64,000 nt of DNA from JACVRW01 sp963837445 (GCA_963837445.1 CAWINK010000022.1:310001-374000); one strand, 5' to 3'; shown: positions 40,684-49,275, counted from the stretch's first letter. The notes: generated by a model not told the origin, from the sequence alone. Made by a program: numbers and translations.

Positions 40684-41154
40684 GTGGCGAGCTGGTCCGA
40701 ATTCGAGGCCGCGGCACCGGAGCTCGCCGCGCGCGTGCGGGCATGCCTCGACGCCCACACCCACAAGACGCTCGCCACGCTGCGCCGGGACGGCTCGCCG
40801 CGCATCTCGGGCAGCGAGACGAACCTGACGGAGGGCGAGCTCTGGATCGGCTCGATGTGGCAGGCCCTGAAGGCCCGCGACCTCCAGCGCGACCCGCGCT
40901 TCGCGCTCCACAGTGGCTCCGAGGACCCGCCCGGGTGGAGCGGCGACGCCAAGCTGGCGGGCATCGCCGAGGAGATCACCGACCTGGAGCGCGTGAAGGC
41001 CATCAACGGGGAGGCCGCTGGCCCCGGGGCCAGCCACCTGTTCAGGCTCGATCTGCGCGAGGTGTCCACCGTCGGCCTCGACAAGGAGCGCAAGGCGCTC
41101 GTGATCGAGGTCTGGACGCCGGAGGGCGGCGTCCGGACGATGAAGCGCGCCTAG
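40684..41154 (+). CDS. Pyridoxamine 5'-phosphate oxidase-family (flavin/F420-binding split-barrel) protein
   Basis: 156 residues from the GTG at 40684. The opening helix and the strand pair KTLATLRRDGSPRISGSETN with ELWIGSMWQALKARDLQRDP match the PNPOx-like split beta-barrel. In actinobacteria these bind FMN, heme or F420; which applies here is unclear. It ends convergently with the IPT membrane protein gene, overlapping by 4 bp. Confidence 0.8.
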   Translation: MASWSEFEAAAPELAARVRACLDAHTHKTLATLRRDGSPRISGSETNLTEGELWIGSMWQALKARDLQRDPRFALHSGSEDPPGWSGDAKLAGIAEEITDLERVKAINGEAAGPGASHLFRLDLREVSTVGLDKERKALVIEVWTPEGGVRTMKRA

Positions 41155-42419
41155 TTCGTCTCGTCCACCGTCAAGATGTCTCGTCCCTCCACTTCCGGTT
41201 CGGAGGGCCGCCCCAGCCAATCGTGCACCACGACCTTGTGCTCGCCCGCCGCGAGGCCGCGGACCACGACGGACACCCGATCCCGTTGCCAGGTGCCCTG
41301 AGACTCGAGCACCCGCCCGTCCAAGGTCACCCTGTTGCTCTCCGTCGCCTCGGCGGTCGACGGGTCGAGGAAGCCGGTGCCGTTGACCATGATGGTCGCC
41401 TCCGCGTTGGCACTGACCCTGGGCGGAACGAGACTCGTGATCTTCGGCTGTGCCGCGAGCACTTCAAACGCCACCTCGTCGCTCGCGGCGCCGGGTGGGC
41501 GGATGACCCGCACCTTGACCGGCCCCGTGGGTGCCTGGCGTGGGACGGTTGCCTTGAGCTGTTCCTCTGCGCCGGCCACGAGCTCGACCGACTCCGCGGG
41601 ACTGCTACCGAACACGACCTGACTGAGCGCAGGAGTGTCCGCGGCTGCAGCAGTCAGGCTGAGACGCTCACCGTACAGCGTCACGATCGCGCCGCCCGGG
41701 GCCGCCGGGGGCAGGACGCTGAACAGGATCGGCGGCTCGCGAAACACGCCCTTCTTTGCGACGTAGGCGGCAGCCGCGACGCTGGTTAGCCCCACGAGCG
41801 TGTCGGGCAGGTCGGGGAGTCCCTTCGCAGGGTGCGGCACGAACTGCGCCAGGAAATAGAGAACCGCCAACCCATTGAACATCAGGTACTGGAAGTCGCC
41901 GAGGTCAGCATTCCCGTTGTCATCCTGGACGAGCTCCTGCACTGCTGATGTCGACTGCCCGGCCGTTTCAGGCGCCCCTGCCTCCGTCTTGGGGGCCTTC
42001 ACGACGGCTCCGCTGGCCACCTTGGTCTGCGTAATCGCCTTGGCAGTGACCGCGGTCCCGAGCGGCACCCCGAGCAGGAGCAAGTACGTCTCGTCGAGCT
42101 GGTCCGTGAGGTGCTCGAAGGCGCTCCCGAGCGAAGCACTGATTTCGCCTTGCCAGTCTTTGCTGCTCCAGACCTCGGTGGCGACCTGGTCGACAACCCA
42201 CGCCCACAGGAAGGCGAACAGGGCGAAGCCCACCGCGTAGGTCCATATCACGGCCTGGAACTTCGACGTGGATGCTCGTCGATCCTTACCCGTTACGAGG
42301 CCGACATCGGTGCAGCGCTCCGCCACCCAGGTGAAGGCCACCAGCGTGAGCGCTGCGGCCAGAAAGGCGACCGCCCAGCCGATCGTTACTGCTGTGGTGT
42401 CTGCCGCCGGTGATTCCAT
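41151..42419 (-). CDS. Membrane protein with C-terminal IPT/TIG-like domains
   Basis: 422 residues. N-terminal part: a membrane helix (TIGWAVAFLAAALTLVAFTW), a second (AVIWTYAVGFALFAFLWAWV), a soluble loop (about 85-190), then a membrane segment around LLLGVPLGTAVTAKA and another at YLMFNGLAVLYFLAQFV. The C-terminal 190 residues contain two immunoglobulin-like IPT/TIG repeats (FSVLPPAAPGGAIVTLYGER; ITSLVPPRVSANAEATIMVN). The arrangement recalls actinobacterial proteins of unknown role. It is a single-gene unit with 57 bp to the response regulator gene downstream of it on the map. Confidence 0.7.
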   Translation of the reverse strand: MESPAADTTAVTIGWAVAFLAAALTLVAFTWVAERCTDVGLVTGKDRRASTSKFQAVIWTYAVGFALFAFLWAWVVDQVATEVWSSKDWQGEISASLGSAFEHLTDQLDETYLLLLGVPLGTAVTAKAITQTKVASGAVVKAPKTEAGAPETAGQSTSAVQELVQDDNGNADLGDFQYLMFNGLAVLYFLAQFVPHPAKGLPDLPDTLVGLTSVAAAAYVAKKGVFREPPILFSVLPPAAPGGAIVTLYGERLSLTAAAADTPALSQVVFGSSPAESVELVAGAEEQLKATVPRQAPTGPVKVRVIRPPGAASDEVAFEVLAAQPKITSLVPPRVSANAEATIMVNGTGFLDPSTAEATESNRVTLDGRVLESQGTWQRDRVSVVVRGLAAGEHKVVVHDWLGRPSEPEVEGRDILTVDETN

Positions 42420-42476
42420 CGGTCAGGACAAGCGGGGTGCCCTGACTATAACCCGCGTGAGGAGATCGCGCTAGCG

Positions 42477-43082
42477 TCAGGCCGTCAGGCCGAGCCGCTC
42501 GGCGCGCTGCACGGCCTCGGCCCGGTTGCGGACGTTCAGCTTTCGGTAGAGCGCGCTCGTGTGCTCCTTCACGGTGTGCGGGGAGAGGAAGAGCCGCTCG
42601 GCTATCTCCTTGTTGGTGGCGCCGCTCGCCATGTGAGTGAGCACCTCGCGCTCGCGGTCCGACAGCGGCGTGGAGGGCTGCTCCGCGCGTGGAGCGAAGA
42701 CGGTCATTCCCTTCCCGACCATCCGCACCGCCATCGCCACGTCGTGGGCCGGCCAGTCCTTTGAGACGAAACCGGCGGCACCCGCGGCCTTCGCCGCCTG
42801 AGGCGAGATCCAGCCGGCGCCCGAGATCAGCAGCACGCGCGTGCCGGGCGACTCGCGCCGGATCGCCTCGCACAGCTCCGCGCCCGACTCCTCGCCGAGG
42901 AAGAGGTCCACGAGCGCCACGTGCGGCTCGTAGCGGCGCGCCATCTCGAGCGCCTCCTCCACGCTCGACGCCGTCAGGCAGCGCTCCACCCAGGGCTGCT
43001 CGGTCAACAGCAGCCGGAAGCCCCAGTGGACCACGTCGTGGTCGTCCACCACCAGCACTCGAAGGTTGCGGTCGGGACTCAC
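42477..43082 (-). CDS. NarL/LuxR-type response regulator
   Basis: 201 residues. Receiver domain with VLVVDDHDVVHWGFRLLL and the phospho-acceptor Asp59 in HVALVDLFLGEESG. The C-terminal LuxR HTH is LSDREREVLTHMASGATNKE, IAERLFLSPHTVKEHTSALY. The GTG start overlaps the histidine kinase stop (GTGA), so the pair is translationally coupled. Targets unknown. Confidence 0.93.
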   Translation of the reverse strand: MSPDRNLRVLVVDDHDVVHWGFRLLLTEQPWVERCLTASSVEEALEMARRYEPHVALVDLFLGEESGAELCEAIRRESPGTRVLLISGAGWISPQAAKAAGAAGFVSKDWPAHDVAMAVRMVGKGMTVFAPRAEQPSTPLSDREREVLTHMASGATNKEIAERLFLSPHTVKEHTSALYRKLNVRNRAEAVQRAERLGLTA

Positions 43083-44212
43083 TCTGGGGAATCCTCCTCC
43101 ACCGGCACCACGAGCCGCACTCGCCAGTCCTGTCCCTCCGGTCCGAACTCGACCAGCGCGCCCCGCTGGAGCGCCTCGAAGGCGGCGAGGCGAAGGCCCA
43201 TGCCGGTGCCGGTCCCTCGGGAGCCGGGCGTGACGCCGTCGTTTCGCACCTCCAGCACGAACGTGCCATCCACTCGCCCCACGTGTACGCGCACCGTGCT
43301 CGGCCGCGCGTGCTTGTGCGCGTTGCGGAGCGCCTCCGCCAACACCGACTGCGCCAGCGCCTCCACGTCGTCGGGGACCTCCACCCCCTCGTCCCAGTCG
43401 AGCTCGAGCGGCAGGTCCTTGTAGTGGCGCCCGAGCCTCGCGAGCTCGCCGTGCAGGGTGGCGCCGGTGTCGAGGCTCGGCGGTGCGAGCGGTCGCGAGA
43501 GCGCCTCGCGGAGGTCGGCCAGGGCGGCGTGCATCTCGCTCGCGCAGCGCTGACGCGCCTCGTCGCTCAGCGCGTGCTCCGAGCCGAGCACCAGCGACAC
43601 GCCGAACAGCCGCTGCACCACGCGCTCGTGCAGCTCGCGGGCGAGGTCGATGCGCGCCTGGAGCAGCCGGGCGCGGCCCTGCTGGCTCGTAGCGATGCGG
43701 ACGCTCGCCGCGAGCGCAGCGGTCTTGCCGAGCGTCCACATGGCGTGGCGCTCCTCTTCGGTGAGCTCGAAGCGGACGCCGCCGCGGTCGGTGAAGATCA
43801 CGCCGAGCCAGCGCCCGCCGGCGGACACCGGCACGCAGGTGAGCGTCTCCACGCCTCCGAGACGCGCGTAGCGCTGCGGCACCCAGCGCTCCAGGTCGCC
43901 GGTCACCTCCACCACCCGGTCCTCGGAGAGGGCCACCTGCGCGATCGGCGTCTCCTCGAGCGTTCCGTACACCTCCGCGAACAGGCCCGGCTCCAGCCCG
44001 TGCCCGCCCACGGGCACCACGAGCTGGCGCGCGTCGTCGTAGAGCAAGAGCCCGGCGCGCTCCATGGATGCCACGCGGCAGCACGCCTCGCACAGGCGGT
44101 CGTAGAAATCGCGCCCCGAGGCCACGCCCTTCTCGCCATCGAGGGCGCCGAGCAGCTCCACGATCACGTCGAGTGCATCCGTGCGCTGAGATAGGGCCGG
44201 GCCGTCGGCCAT
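43079..44212 (-). CDS. Soluble GAF-domain histidine kinase (HisKA_3 type)
   Basis: 377 residues with no membrane segment. A GAF domain is at about residues 20-170 (FYDRLCEACCRVASMERAGL, VETLTCVPVSAGGRWLGVIF). The dimerisation region has the phospho-acceptor His in DLARELHERVVQRLFGVSL. The ATPase has AEALRNAHKHARPSTVRVHV and GTGTGMGLRLAAFEAL. It senses a cytoplasmic or diffusible signal and partners with the downstream NarL-type regulator. The upstream 80-residue Cys-rich gene ends 13 bp before its ATG. Confidence 0.92.
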   Translation of the reverse strand: MADGPALSQRTDALDVIVELLGALDGEKGVASGRDFYDRLCEACCRVASMERAGLLLYDDARQLVVPVGGHGLEPGLFAEVYGTLEETPIAQVALSEDRVVEVTGDLERWVPQRYARLGGVETLTCVPVSAGGRWLGVIFTDRGGVRFELTEEERHAMWTLGKTAALAASVRIATSQQGRARLLQARIDLARELHERVVQRLFGVSLVLGSEHALSDEARQRCASEMHAALADLREALSRPLAPPSLDTGATLHGELARLGRHYKDLPLELDWDEGVEVPDDVEALAQSVLAEALRNAHKHARPSTVRVHVGRVDGTFVLEVRNDGVTPGSRGTGTGMGLRLAAFEALQRGALVEFGPEGQDWRVRLVVPVEEDSPE

Positions 44213-44225
44213 TGCCCGCTCTAGG

Positions 44226-44468
44226 TTACGCGTGCTCCAGCGAGAGCCGCAGCGTCTGCTCCGAGGTCAGCGACACCTCGCGCACGTACCCGCAGCTCAG
44301 GCAGCGGCACTCGACCGCGCCCTCGAAATCGTCCACCCGCAGCGACCACTCGACCTCGCCGGACAGACACGCCCGGCAGGCGAGGGAGGCGGCCACGAGG
44401 GACGGCTCGTCGTCCCCGCGGAAAATTGCGAGTTCCAGCGAGTCCTGCATTACGTCTACCGTCTCCAA
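44226..44468 (-). CDS. 80-residue protein with zinc-ribbon-like Cys pairs, upstream of the histidine kinase
   Basis: Contains CRAC and, 23 residues later, CRCLSCGYV, giving a CxxC...CxxC pattern suited to one metal ion. The rest is acidic with no membrane segment. The first Met is at 44468; Met7 (44450) is an alternative. It lies 13 bp before the kinase and is probably co-transcribed. Family unknown. It could be a redox or metal-sensing partner of the two-component system; that is conjecture. Confidence 0.6.
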   Translation of the reverse strand: METVDVMQDSLELAIFRGDDEPSLVAASLACRACLSGEVEWSLRVDDFEGAVECRCLSCGYVREVSLTSEQTLRLSLEHA

Positions 44469-44502
44469 CCTGTCCCTGGGGGGCCACTGAACGAGACGGT
44501 AA

Positions 44503-44523
44503 ACCCCCCAAACGGCGGGGGGT
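44503..44523 (-). terminator. Hairpin terminator after folK
   Basis: Stem ACCCCCC / GGGGGGT (7 bp) with a seven-base loop, directly at the folK stop. On the minus strand it is followed by only a short TTTA, so it is a weak intrinsic terminator. It separates the folate genes from the Cys-rich/kinase/regulator operon. Confidence 0.6.
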
Positions 44524-45020
44524 CACAGGGCGCCCGCCCGCGTGACCGGCTGGTCGCGCACGGAGTCGAGCTGTTCCGCGAGGCGGGTGCCGTCGGGGAG
44601 CGCCAGCTCCGCGTCGAGCTCGAGCAGCGGCTCGAGCACGAAGCGGCGGCTCGTGACCTCCGGGTGCGGAAGCGCGAGGCGCTCCGAACGAAACTCCAGG
44701 TTCCCCAGCAGGAGCACGTCCACGTCGATCGGGCGCGGCCCGTGGCGGACACCTCCCGGCGTGCGGCCGAGCTCCCGCTCCACCGTCTTGCTCGCCTCGA
44801 GCAGCTCCTCCGGCCCCAGCGCGGTCCGAACCCGCAGGCACGCGTTGAGGAAGTCCGGCTGGTCGGTCACCTCGCCCTGCGGCGCGGTCTCGTACACCGA
44901 CGACGCGGCAAGCACCTCCACCCCGTGCCGCCCGAGCGCGTCGCGCGCGGCACGCAGGTTCGCGAGCCGGTCTCCTTCGTTGGAGCCCAGCCCGAGGTAG
45001 GCGGTCAGACTTCCTTCCAC
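44523..45020 (-). CDS. folK: 2-amino-4-hydroxy-6-hydroxymethyldihydropteridine pyrophosphokinase
   Basis: 165 residues, folate biosynthesis. AYLGLGSNEGDRLANLRAAR, ASSVYETAPQGEVTDQPDFL, NACLRV and RHGPRPIDVDVLLLGNLEF are family signatures, including the Asp pair binding Mg-ATP. The GTG start overlaps the folB stop by 16 bp. Last gene of folP-folB-folK. Confidence 0.95.
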   Translation of the reverse strand: MEGSLTAYLGLGSNEGDRLANLRAARDALGRHGVEVLAASSVYETAPQGEVTDQPDFLNACLRVRTALGPEELLEASKTVERELGRTPGGVRHGPRPIDVDVLLLGNLEFRSERLALPHPEVTSRRFVLEPLLELDAELALPDGTRLAEQLDSVRDQPVTRAGAL

Positions 45021-45445
45021 ACCTCGACCGAGACCTCGTCGACCGGCAGGGGGATCGGCGGCTCGGGCTTGGTCGCCTTCACGCGCACGGACTCGGCGCC
45101 GAAGCGGTCGATCAGGCGGTCGGCGACCGCCGCGCAGAGGCGCTCGAGCGTCTTGTAGTTGCGCTCCTGCGCGCCCAGCGCCACCTGCTCGCAGACCTCG
45201 GCGTAGTTGACCGTGTCCTCGATGCGGTCGGTGATCGTGGCGTCGCAGTCGTCGAGCTCGAACGCGATGTCGAACACGAGCCGCTGGCCCACGTCGCGCT
45301 CCGCCTCGCCGACGCCGTGGTGGGTGTAGAGCGAGAGGCCAGTGACCTCTATCGAGACCGCGGGTGAGGTGTCGGCGCGATCGTCCTCGTCGAGATCATC
45401 CCCCTCGATCTCCTCGAAATCGTCGTCAGGATCGCTCTCCCACAT
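45005..45445 (-). CDS. folB: Dihydroneopterin aldolase with an acidic N-terminal extension
   Basis: About 146 residues from the ATG at 45445, which overlaps the folP 3' end. The first 28 residues are very acidic (DPDDDFEEIEGDDLDEDDRA), then the FolB domain: VTGLSLYTHHGVGEAERDVG, TVNYAEVCEQVALGAQ and VKATKPEPPIPLPVDEVSVE. The normal enzyme is about 120 residues, so the acidic head is an addition. Confidence 0.92.
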   Translation of the reverse strand: MWESDPDDDFEEIEGDDLDEDDRADTSPAVSIEVTGLSLYTHHGVGEAERDVGQRLVFDIAFELDDCDATITDRIEDTVNYAEVCEQVALGAQERNYKTLERLCAAVADRLIDRFGAESVRVKATKPEPPIPLPVDEVSVEVWKEV

Positions 45446-46244
45446 CCCTTCGGACCGTAGCAGCGGCCACCGTGAGGGCATCGGCGTTCTGGGCCACATC
45501 GTGCACGCGGAACACGCTGGCGCCGCGCTCCAGGGCGAGTACGTTCGTGGCGATGGTGCCGGGCAGGCGCTCGCCCTCGTCCCGCCCCCCGGCGAGCTTG
45601 CCGAGGAAGCTCTTGCGCGAGGTGCCCACCACCACCGGCCTGCCGATCGCCGCGATCTCGTCGAGGCGGCGCAGCAGCTCGAGGTTGTGCTCCACGGTCT
45701 TGCCGAAGCCGATGCCCGGATCGAGCCAGACGCGTTCCTCGTCGATCCCCTCCGAGACCGCGAAGGCGAGCCGCTCCTCGAGGAACGCCTTCACCTCCGA
45801 TACGACGTCGTCGTAGCGCGGGTCCTCCTGCATCGTGCGCGGCTCGCCCAGCATGTGCATGAGGCAGCAGCCGGCGCCGGTCTCGGCCACGAGTCCCGCC
45901 ATGGCGGGGTCGAAGCGGAGCGCGGAGACGTCGTTCACCAGGGTGGCGCCGGCGCCCAGCGCGGCGCGGGCCACGGTCACCTTCGTCGTGTCGATCGACA
46001 GGCGGGCATCGCCCCTCAGGGCGAGCCGCTCGATCACCGGCACAACGCGTCGGAGCTCCTCGTCCTCCCCGACCGGGTCGGCGCCCGGCCGCGTGGACTC
46101 GCCGCCCACGTCGAGGATGTCCGCGCCCTCTCGGGCGAGGCGCAGGCCATGTTCCACGGCGGCGTCCGCGTCGAGGAAGAGCCCGCCGTCCGAGAAGGAG
46201 TCGGGCGTCACGTTCACCACCCCCATGATCAGCGGCGCGGGCAC
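45426..46244 (-). CDS. folP: Dihydropteroate synthase
   Basis: 272 residues, TIM barrel joining pterin and p-aminobenzoate. LIMGVVNVTPDSFSDGGLFL, ADILDVGGESTRPGADPV, GATLVNDVSALRF and VVVGTSRKSFLG carry the substrate-binding residues. GTG start at 46244. The sequence is intact, with no resistance-type insertions noticed. Confidence 0.95.
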   Translation of the reverse strand: MPAPLIMGVVNVTPDSFSDGGLFLDADAAVEHGLRLAREGADILDVGGESTRPGADPVGEDEELRRVVPVIERLALRGDARLSIDTTKVTVARAALGAGATLVNDVSALRFDPAMAGLVAETGAGCCLMHMLGEPRTMQEDPRYDDVVSEVKAFLEERLAFAVSEGIDEERVWLDPGIGFGKTVEHNLELLRRLDEIAAIGRPVVVGTSRKSFLGKLAGGRDEGERLPGTIATNVLALERGASVFRVHDVAQNADALTVAAATVRRDVGERS

Positions 46245-46266
46245 GGTCTCAGTATCGCCGCGGCCG

Positions 46267-47559
46267 TCAGCCCACGGCCAGCTCGCTCGTCACGGTCGTG
46301 AGGGCCTCGTCGATCACCGTCACGGCAAGGTCCACCTCGTCGTCGCTCACCGTGAGCGGCGGGGCCATGCGCAGGCAGTTCGCCGAGCCGGCACTCTGAC
46401 CGCGAACGAGGTTCATCGACAACCCGCAGCGCAGGCACTCCTCGGTGACCGCGCGGCCGAGCGCGTCCGCCGGCGCGCGCGTGTCCCGGTCCTCCACCAG
46501 CTCCATACCCACGAGCAGGCCCAGCCCGCGCACGTCACCGATCGACTCGTGGCGGGTCTGGAGCTCGCGCAGGCCGGCCATGAGCCGGTCGCCACGCGCC
46601 TTTGCCGCGCCCGGCAGGTCCTCGCTGATCACCACGTCGAGCACGGCCTCGGCCGCTGCCGCGGGCATGGGGTCGGACACATGGGAGGTCACGTGGGTGA
46701 AGCCCATGTCGAAGCAGCGCTCCTCGATGTCGGGCGTCGTGATCACGGCCGAGACGGGCACGCCGCCGCCGAGCGTCTTCGACAGCACGAGGAAGTCCGG
46801 CACCACGTCGTAGAGCTCGAAGCCGTACATCGAGCCGAGCCGCCCGAGGCCGGTCTGGCACTCGTCGAGCACCAGCAGCATGTCGCGCTCGGCGCACAGC
46901 TCGGCCATGCGCACGAAGTAGCCCGGAGGGGGCACGATCACGCCGCCCGCCGAGAGCACCGGCTCGGCGAGCACGGCGGCGGGCGCGCCCACGCTGGCCT
47001 GGTCGAACAGGTCGAACCCGGCCTCGAGGCAGCTGCAATCGCAGTTGCCGTCGCAGTGGCGTATCGGGCAGCGGTACGCGTAGGGCGCCGGGATCGCGAA
47101 CGCGCCCGGTGTGACCGGCCCGTGGCCGCGGCGGCCGCCCGCGTGCGTGTGGGCGGACGCGCCGGCGGTCACGCCGTGCCAGCTGCGTGTGAGCGCGATC
47201 ACCTCGAACTTGCCGCTGGCGAGCTTCGCCATCCGCAGCGCGGCCTCGATCCCCTCCCCGCCGGTGGAGAGGAACATCGCGCGCTCGAGCGGCGCCGGAA
47301 GGGTGTCGAGGAGCCGCTCGGCCAGCGAGATCACGGGCCGCGAGAGCGACCACGAGTTCAGGTGCATGACCTCGCGGCAGGAGCGCTCGATGGCCTCGAC
47401 CACGCGCGGATGGTTGTGCCCGATCGTCGCGCAGATCTGGCCGGCGGTGAAGTCGAGCACCCGGCTGCCGTCCTCCATCTCGATGAACGAGCCGGAGGCA
47501 GACTTGACGAGGCCGGGCGCGAACGGGCCGCCATAACGGATGAGGAGGTCGCTGCTCAT
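46267..47559 (-). CDS. Class III aminotransferase, 2,2-dialkylglycine decarboxylase-like
   Basis: 430 residues, PLP-dependent. The Schiff-base Lys is in FLVLSKTLGGGVPVSAVITT, the cofactor Asp in LLVLDECQTGLGRLGSMYG. THVTSHVSDPMPAAAAEAVL and LRMAPPLTVSDDEVDLAVTV match the DgdA type more than ornithine or GABA aminotransferases. A Cys-rich loop (RCPIRHCDGNCDCSC, around residue 171) replaces the corresponding loop of DgdA. The substrate is unknown. It is 22 bp before the folP start, in the same direction. Confidence 0.85.
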   Translation of the reverse strand: MSSDLLIRYGGPFAPGLVKSASGSFIEMEDGSRVLDFTAGQICATIGHNHPRVVEAIERSCREVMHLNSWSLSRPVISLAERLLDTLPAPLERAMFLSTGGEGIEAALRMAKLASGKFEVIALTRSWHGVTAGASAHTHAGGRRGHGPVTPGAFAIPAPYAYRCPIRHCDGNCDCSCLEAGFDLFDQASVGAPAAVLAEPVLSAGGVIVPPPGYFVRMAELCAERDMLLVLDECQTGLGRLGSMYGFELYDVVPDFLVLSKTLGGGVPVSAVITTPDIEERCFDMGFTHVTSHVSDPMPAAAAEAVLDVVISEDLPGAAKARGDRLMAGLRELQTRHESIGDVRGLGLLVGMELVEDRDTRAPADALGRAVTEECLRCGLSMNLVRGQSAGSANCLRMAPPLTVSDDEVDLAVTVIDEALTTVTSELAVG

Positions 47560-47568
47560 GCGGGGAGG

Positions 47569-48585
47569 CTACGGCAGGATGAGGTGGCTGTCGCCGAACT
47601 CGTGGAAGCGGTAGCCGCGCGCCTCGGCCGCTGCGTAGGAGCGACTGAGCAGGTCGGGGCCCGCGGCGGCCTCGAGCAGCTGGAGGTGCGAGGAGCTCGG
47701 CTCGTGCCAGCCGGTGATGAGCCCGTCCACGGCGTGCAGGCCGCGCTCCGGGGTCACCACAAGGTTCGTGAGCCCTTCGCCTGCCCGAACGCGGCCGCCG
47801 AGGGTCGCAACCGTCTCGAGCGCGCGCACGACCGTGGTGCCGACGGCGATCACCCGTCCGCCCCAGCCGTGCACGGCATTCACGAGCCGCGCCGTGGTCC
47901 CCGGCACGCGGTAGCGCTCGGGGTAAGGGCTCTCGCCCAGCTCGAGCGACGACACGCCGGCGTGGAGCGTCAGCGGGGCGAACAGCACCCCTCGGGCCGC
48001 CAGCTCCGCCACGAGCTCGGCGGTGAACGGTCGCGCCGCGCTTGGCATCTCGGCGCTGCCGGGGTCGGTAGCGAAGACCGTCTGGTACGTGTCGATCGGC
48101 CACTCGCCGGGCGTGTGGCGGTAGCGAATCGGATGCCCATGGCGGCGCAGGTAGTTCTCGGTCGGCTCGCCGAGCGAGAGCCGCGCCACGGACAGCCGCC
48201 TGCTGGCGAGGTAGCGCGCGAGCAGCTTCGCGGAGCCGCCACCCGGCAGCTCCACCACCGCGCCCATCCTGGGGGCGGGCAGCGGCGTGAGTTCGGACGT
48301 GCGGAGCTCCACGACCCAGTTCCCCGCGTCCGCCGGAGTCGAGAGGTGCAGGAGCACCTCCTCGCCGTCGAGCCGTGCCGGCAGCGCCGCCGGCAGCGTC
48401 GCCGAGGTGTTCACCACGAGCAGGTCGCCGGGCTGCAGGAAGCGCCGAAGCTCCCCGAAGCGGGCGTGAGCAAGACCGCCGTCGGCGCGGTTGGCCACGA
48501 GCAGCGCCACGTCGGCGCGGCCCGCTCCGCGAAGCTCCGGCGGCTCCTCGGCCTGGAGCGGCTCTGCCACGCCGGCGTGAATCAC
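47569..48585 (-). CDS. queA: QueA-like S-adenosylmethionine:tRNA ribosyltransferase-isomerase
   Basis: 338 residues. In queuosine synthesis QueA transfers and isomerises ribosyl from SAM to preQ1 in tRNA. Motifs: GELRRFLQPGDLLVVNTSAT, LTLHAGVSSLELGESPYPER, IAVGTTVVRALETVATLG, LTNLVVTPERGLHAVDGLIT and GYRFHEFGDSHLIL. The N-terminal part is shorter and more diverged than classic QueA. No tgt, queG or other queuosine gene is in the window, so a specialised role is possible. The GTG overlaps the SDR stop. Confidence 0.85.
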   Translation of the reverse strand: MIHAGVAEPLQAEEPPELRGAGRADVALLVANRADGGLAHARFGELRRFLQPGDLLVVNTSATLPAALPARLDGEEVLLHLSTPADAGNWVVELRTSELTPLPAPRMGAVVELPGGGSAKLLARYLASRRLSVARLSLGEPTENYLRRHGHPIRYRHTPGEWPIDTYQTVFATDPGSAEMPSAARPFTAELVAELAARGVLFAPLTLHAGVSSLELGESPYPERYRVPGTTARLVNAVHGWGGRVIAVGTTVVRALETVATLGGRVRAGEGLTNLVVTPERGLHAVDGLITGWHEPSSSHLQLLEAAAGPDLLSRSYAAAEARGYRFHEFGDSHLILP

Positions 48586-49259
48586 CGCGGCGCTCCGGCG
48601 AGCTCGCTGGCCCGGTAGCGCCCACTCGGCATCGAGCCCTCTATGAGCGCGAGCAACCCGGGCACGCTGTCCTCGGGCGGCGGGCGGTCCGAGATGTCCT
48701 CGCCGGGGAAGGCGTTCTGGTGCATCTGGGTCCGCATGTCGCCCGGATCGACCCAGTAGACCCGCAGGCCCGGGTGCTCCTCCGCGAGCACCGCGGACAT
48801 CTGCTCGAGCGCGGCCTTCGACGAGCCGTATCCGCCCCAGCCCTCGTACGCCTCGACCCCGGCGTCGGAGGTGATGTCGAGGATCGCGGCGCCCTCGCGC
48901 AGCCGCGGCAGCGCGAGCTGAAGCAGCGCAACCGGCGCCAGCACGTTCGCCTCGTACACGGCGCGCAGCTCCTCGAGCGGATAGTCGGCGAGCCCGGGCT
49001 GCGGGCTTGGCCCGAGCAGGCTCGCGTTGTTCACCACGAGGTCGATCTCGTGGCCGGCCGCCTCCACGAGCGCGCGCCGGTGATCCGCGTCGGCCACGTC
49101 ACCGGCGATCGCCGTGACCCCGCTCAATCCCTCGACGGCCTCAGCGAGCGCCTCCGCGCCGCGCGCATCCACCACGAGCCGCCAGCCGCGCTCGTCGAGC
49201 GCGCGAGTGAGCGCAAGGCCGAGCCCGCGCGAGGCTCCGGTGACGATTCCAACTGGCAT
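48582..49259 (-). CDS. Short-chain dehydrogenase/reductase
   Basis: 225 residues from the ATG at 49259 (an ATG at 49268 is in frame). VGIVTGASRGLGLALTRAL binds NAD(P); LVVNNASLLGPSPQPG, ILDITSDAGVEAYEGWGGYG and SSKAALEQM give the Ser-Tyr-Lys site. Substrate unknown. Its promoter carries an 18-bp perfect palindrome only about 20 bp upstream, so it is probably inducible. Confidence 0.88.
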   Translation of the reverse strand: MPVGIVTGASRGLGLALTRALDERGWRLVVDARGAEALAEAVEGLSGVTAIAGDVADADHRRALVEAAGHEIDLVVNNASLLGPSPQPGLADYPLEELRAVYEANVLAPVALLQLALPRLREGAAILDITSDAGVEAYEGWGGYGSSKAALEQMSAVLAEEHPGLRVYWVDPGDMRTQMHQNAFPGEDISDRPPPEDSVPGLLALIEGSMPSGRYRASELAGAPR

Positions 49260-49275
49260 GCACCGCATGATGCAT

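Noticed and set aside
45835..48618. Very long plus-strand open frame (over 900 codons) opposite folP, the aminotransferase and queA
   Set aside because: It is antisense to three well-supported enzyme genes and its translation is Arg/His/Ala-rich with no family. GC-rich third positions keep the opposite frame open.
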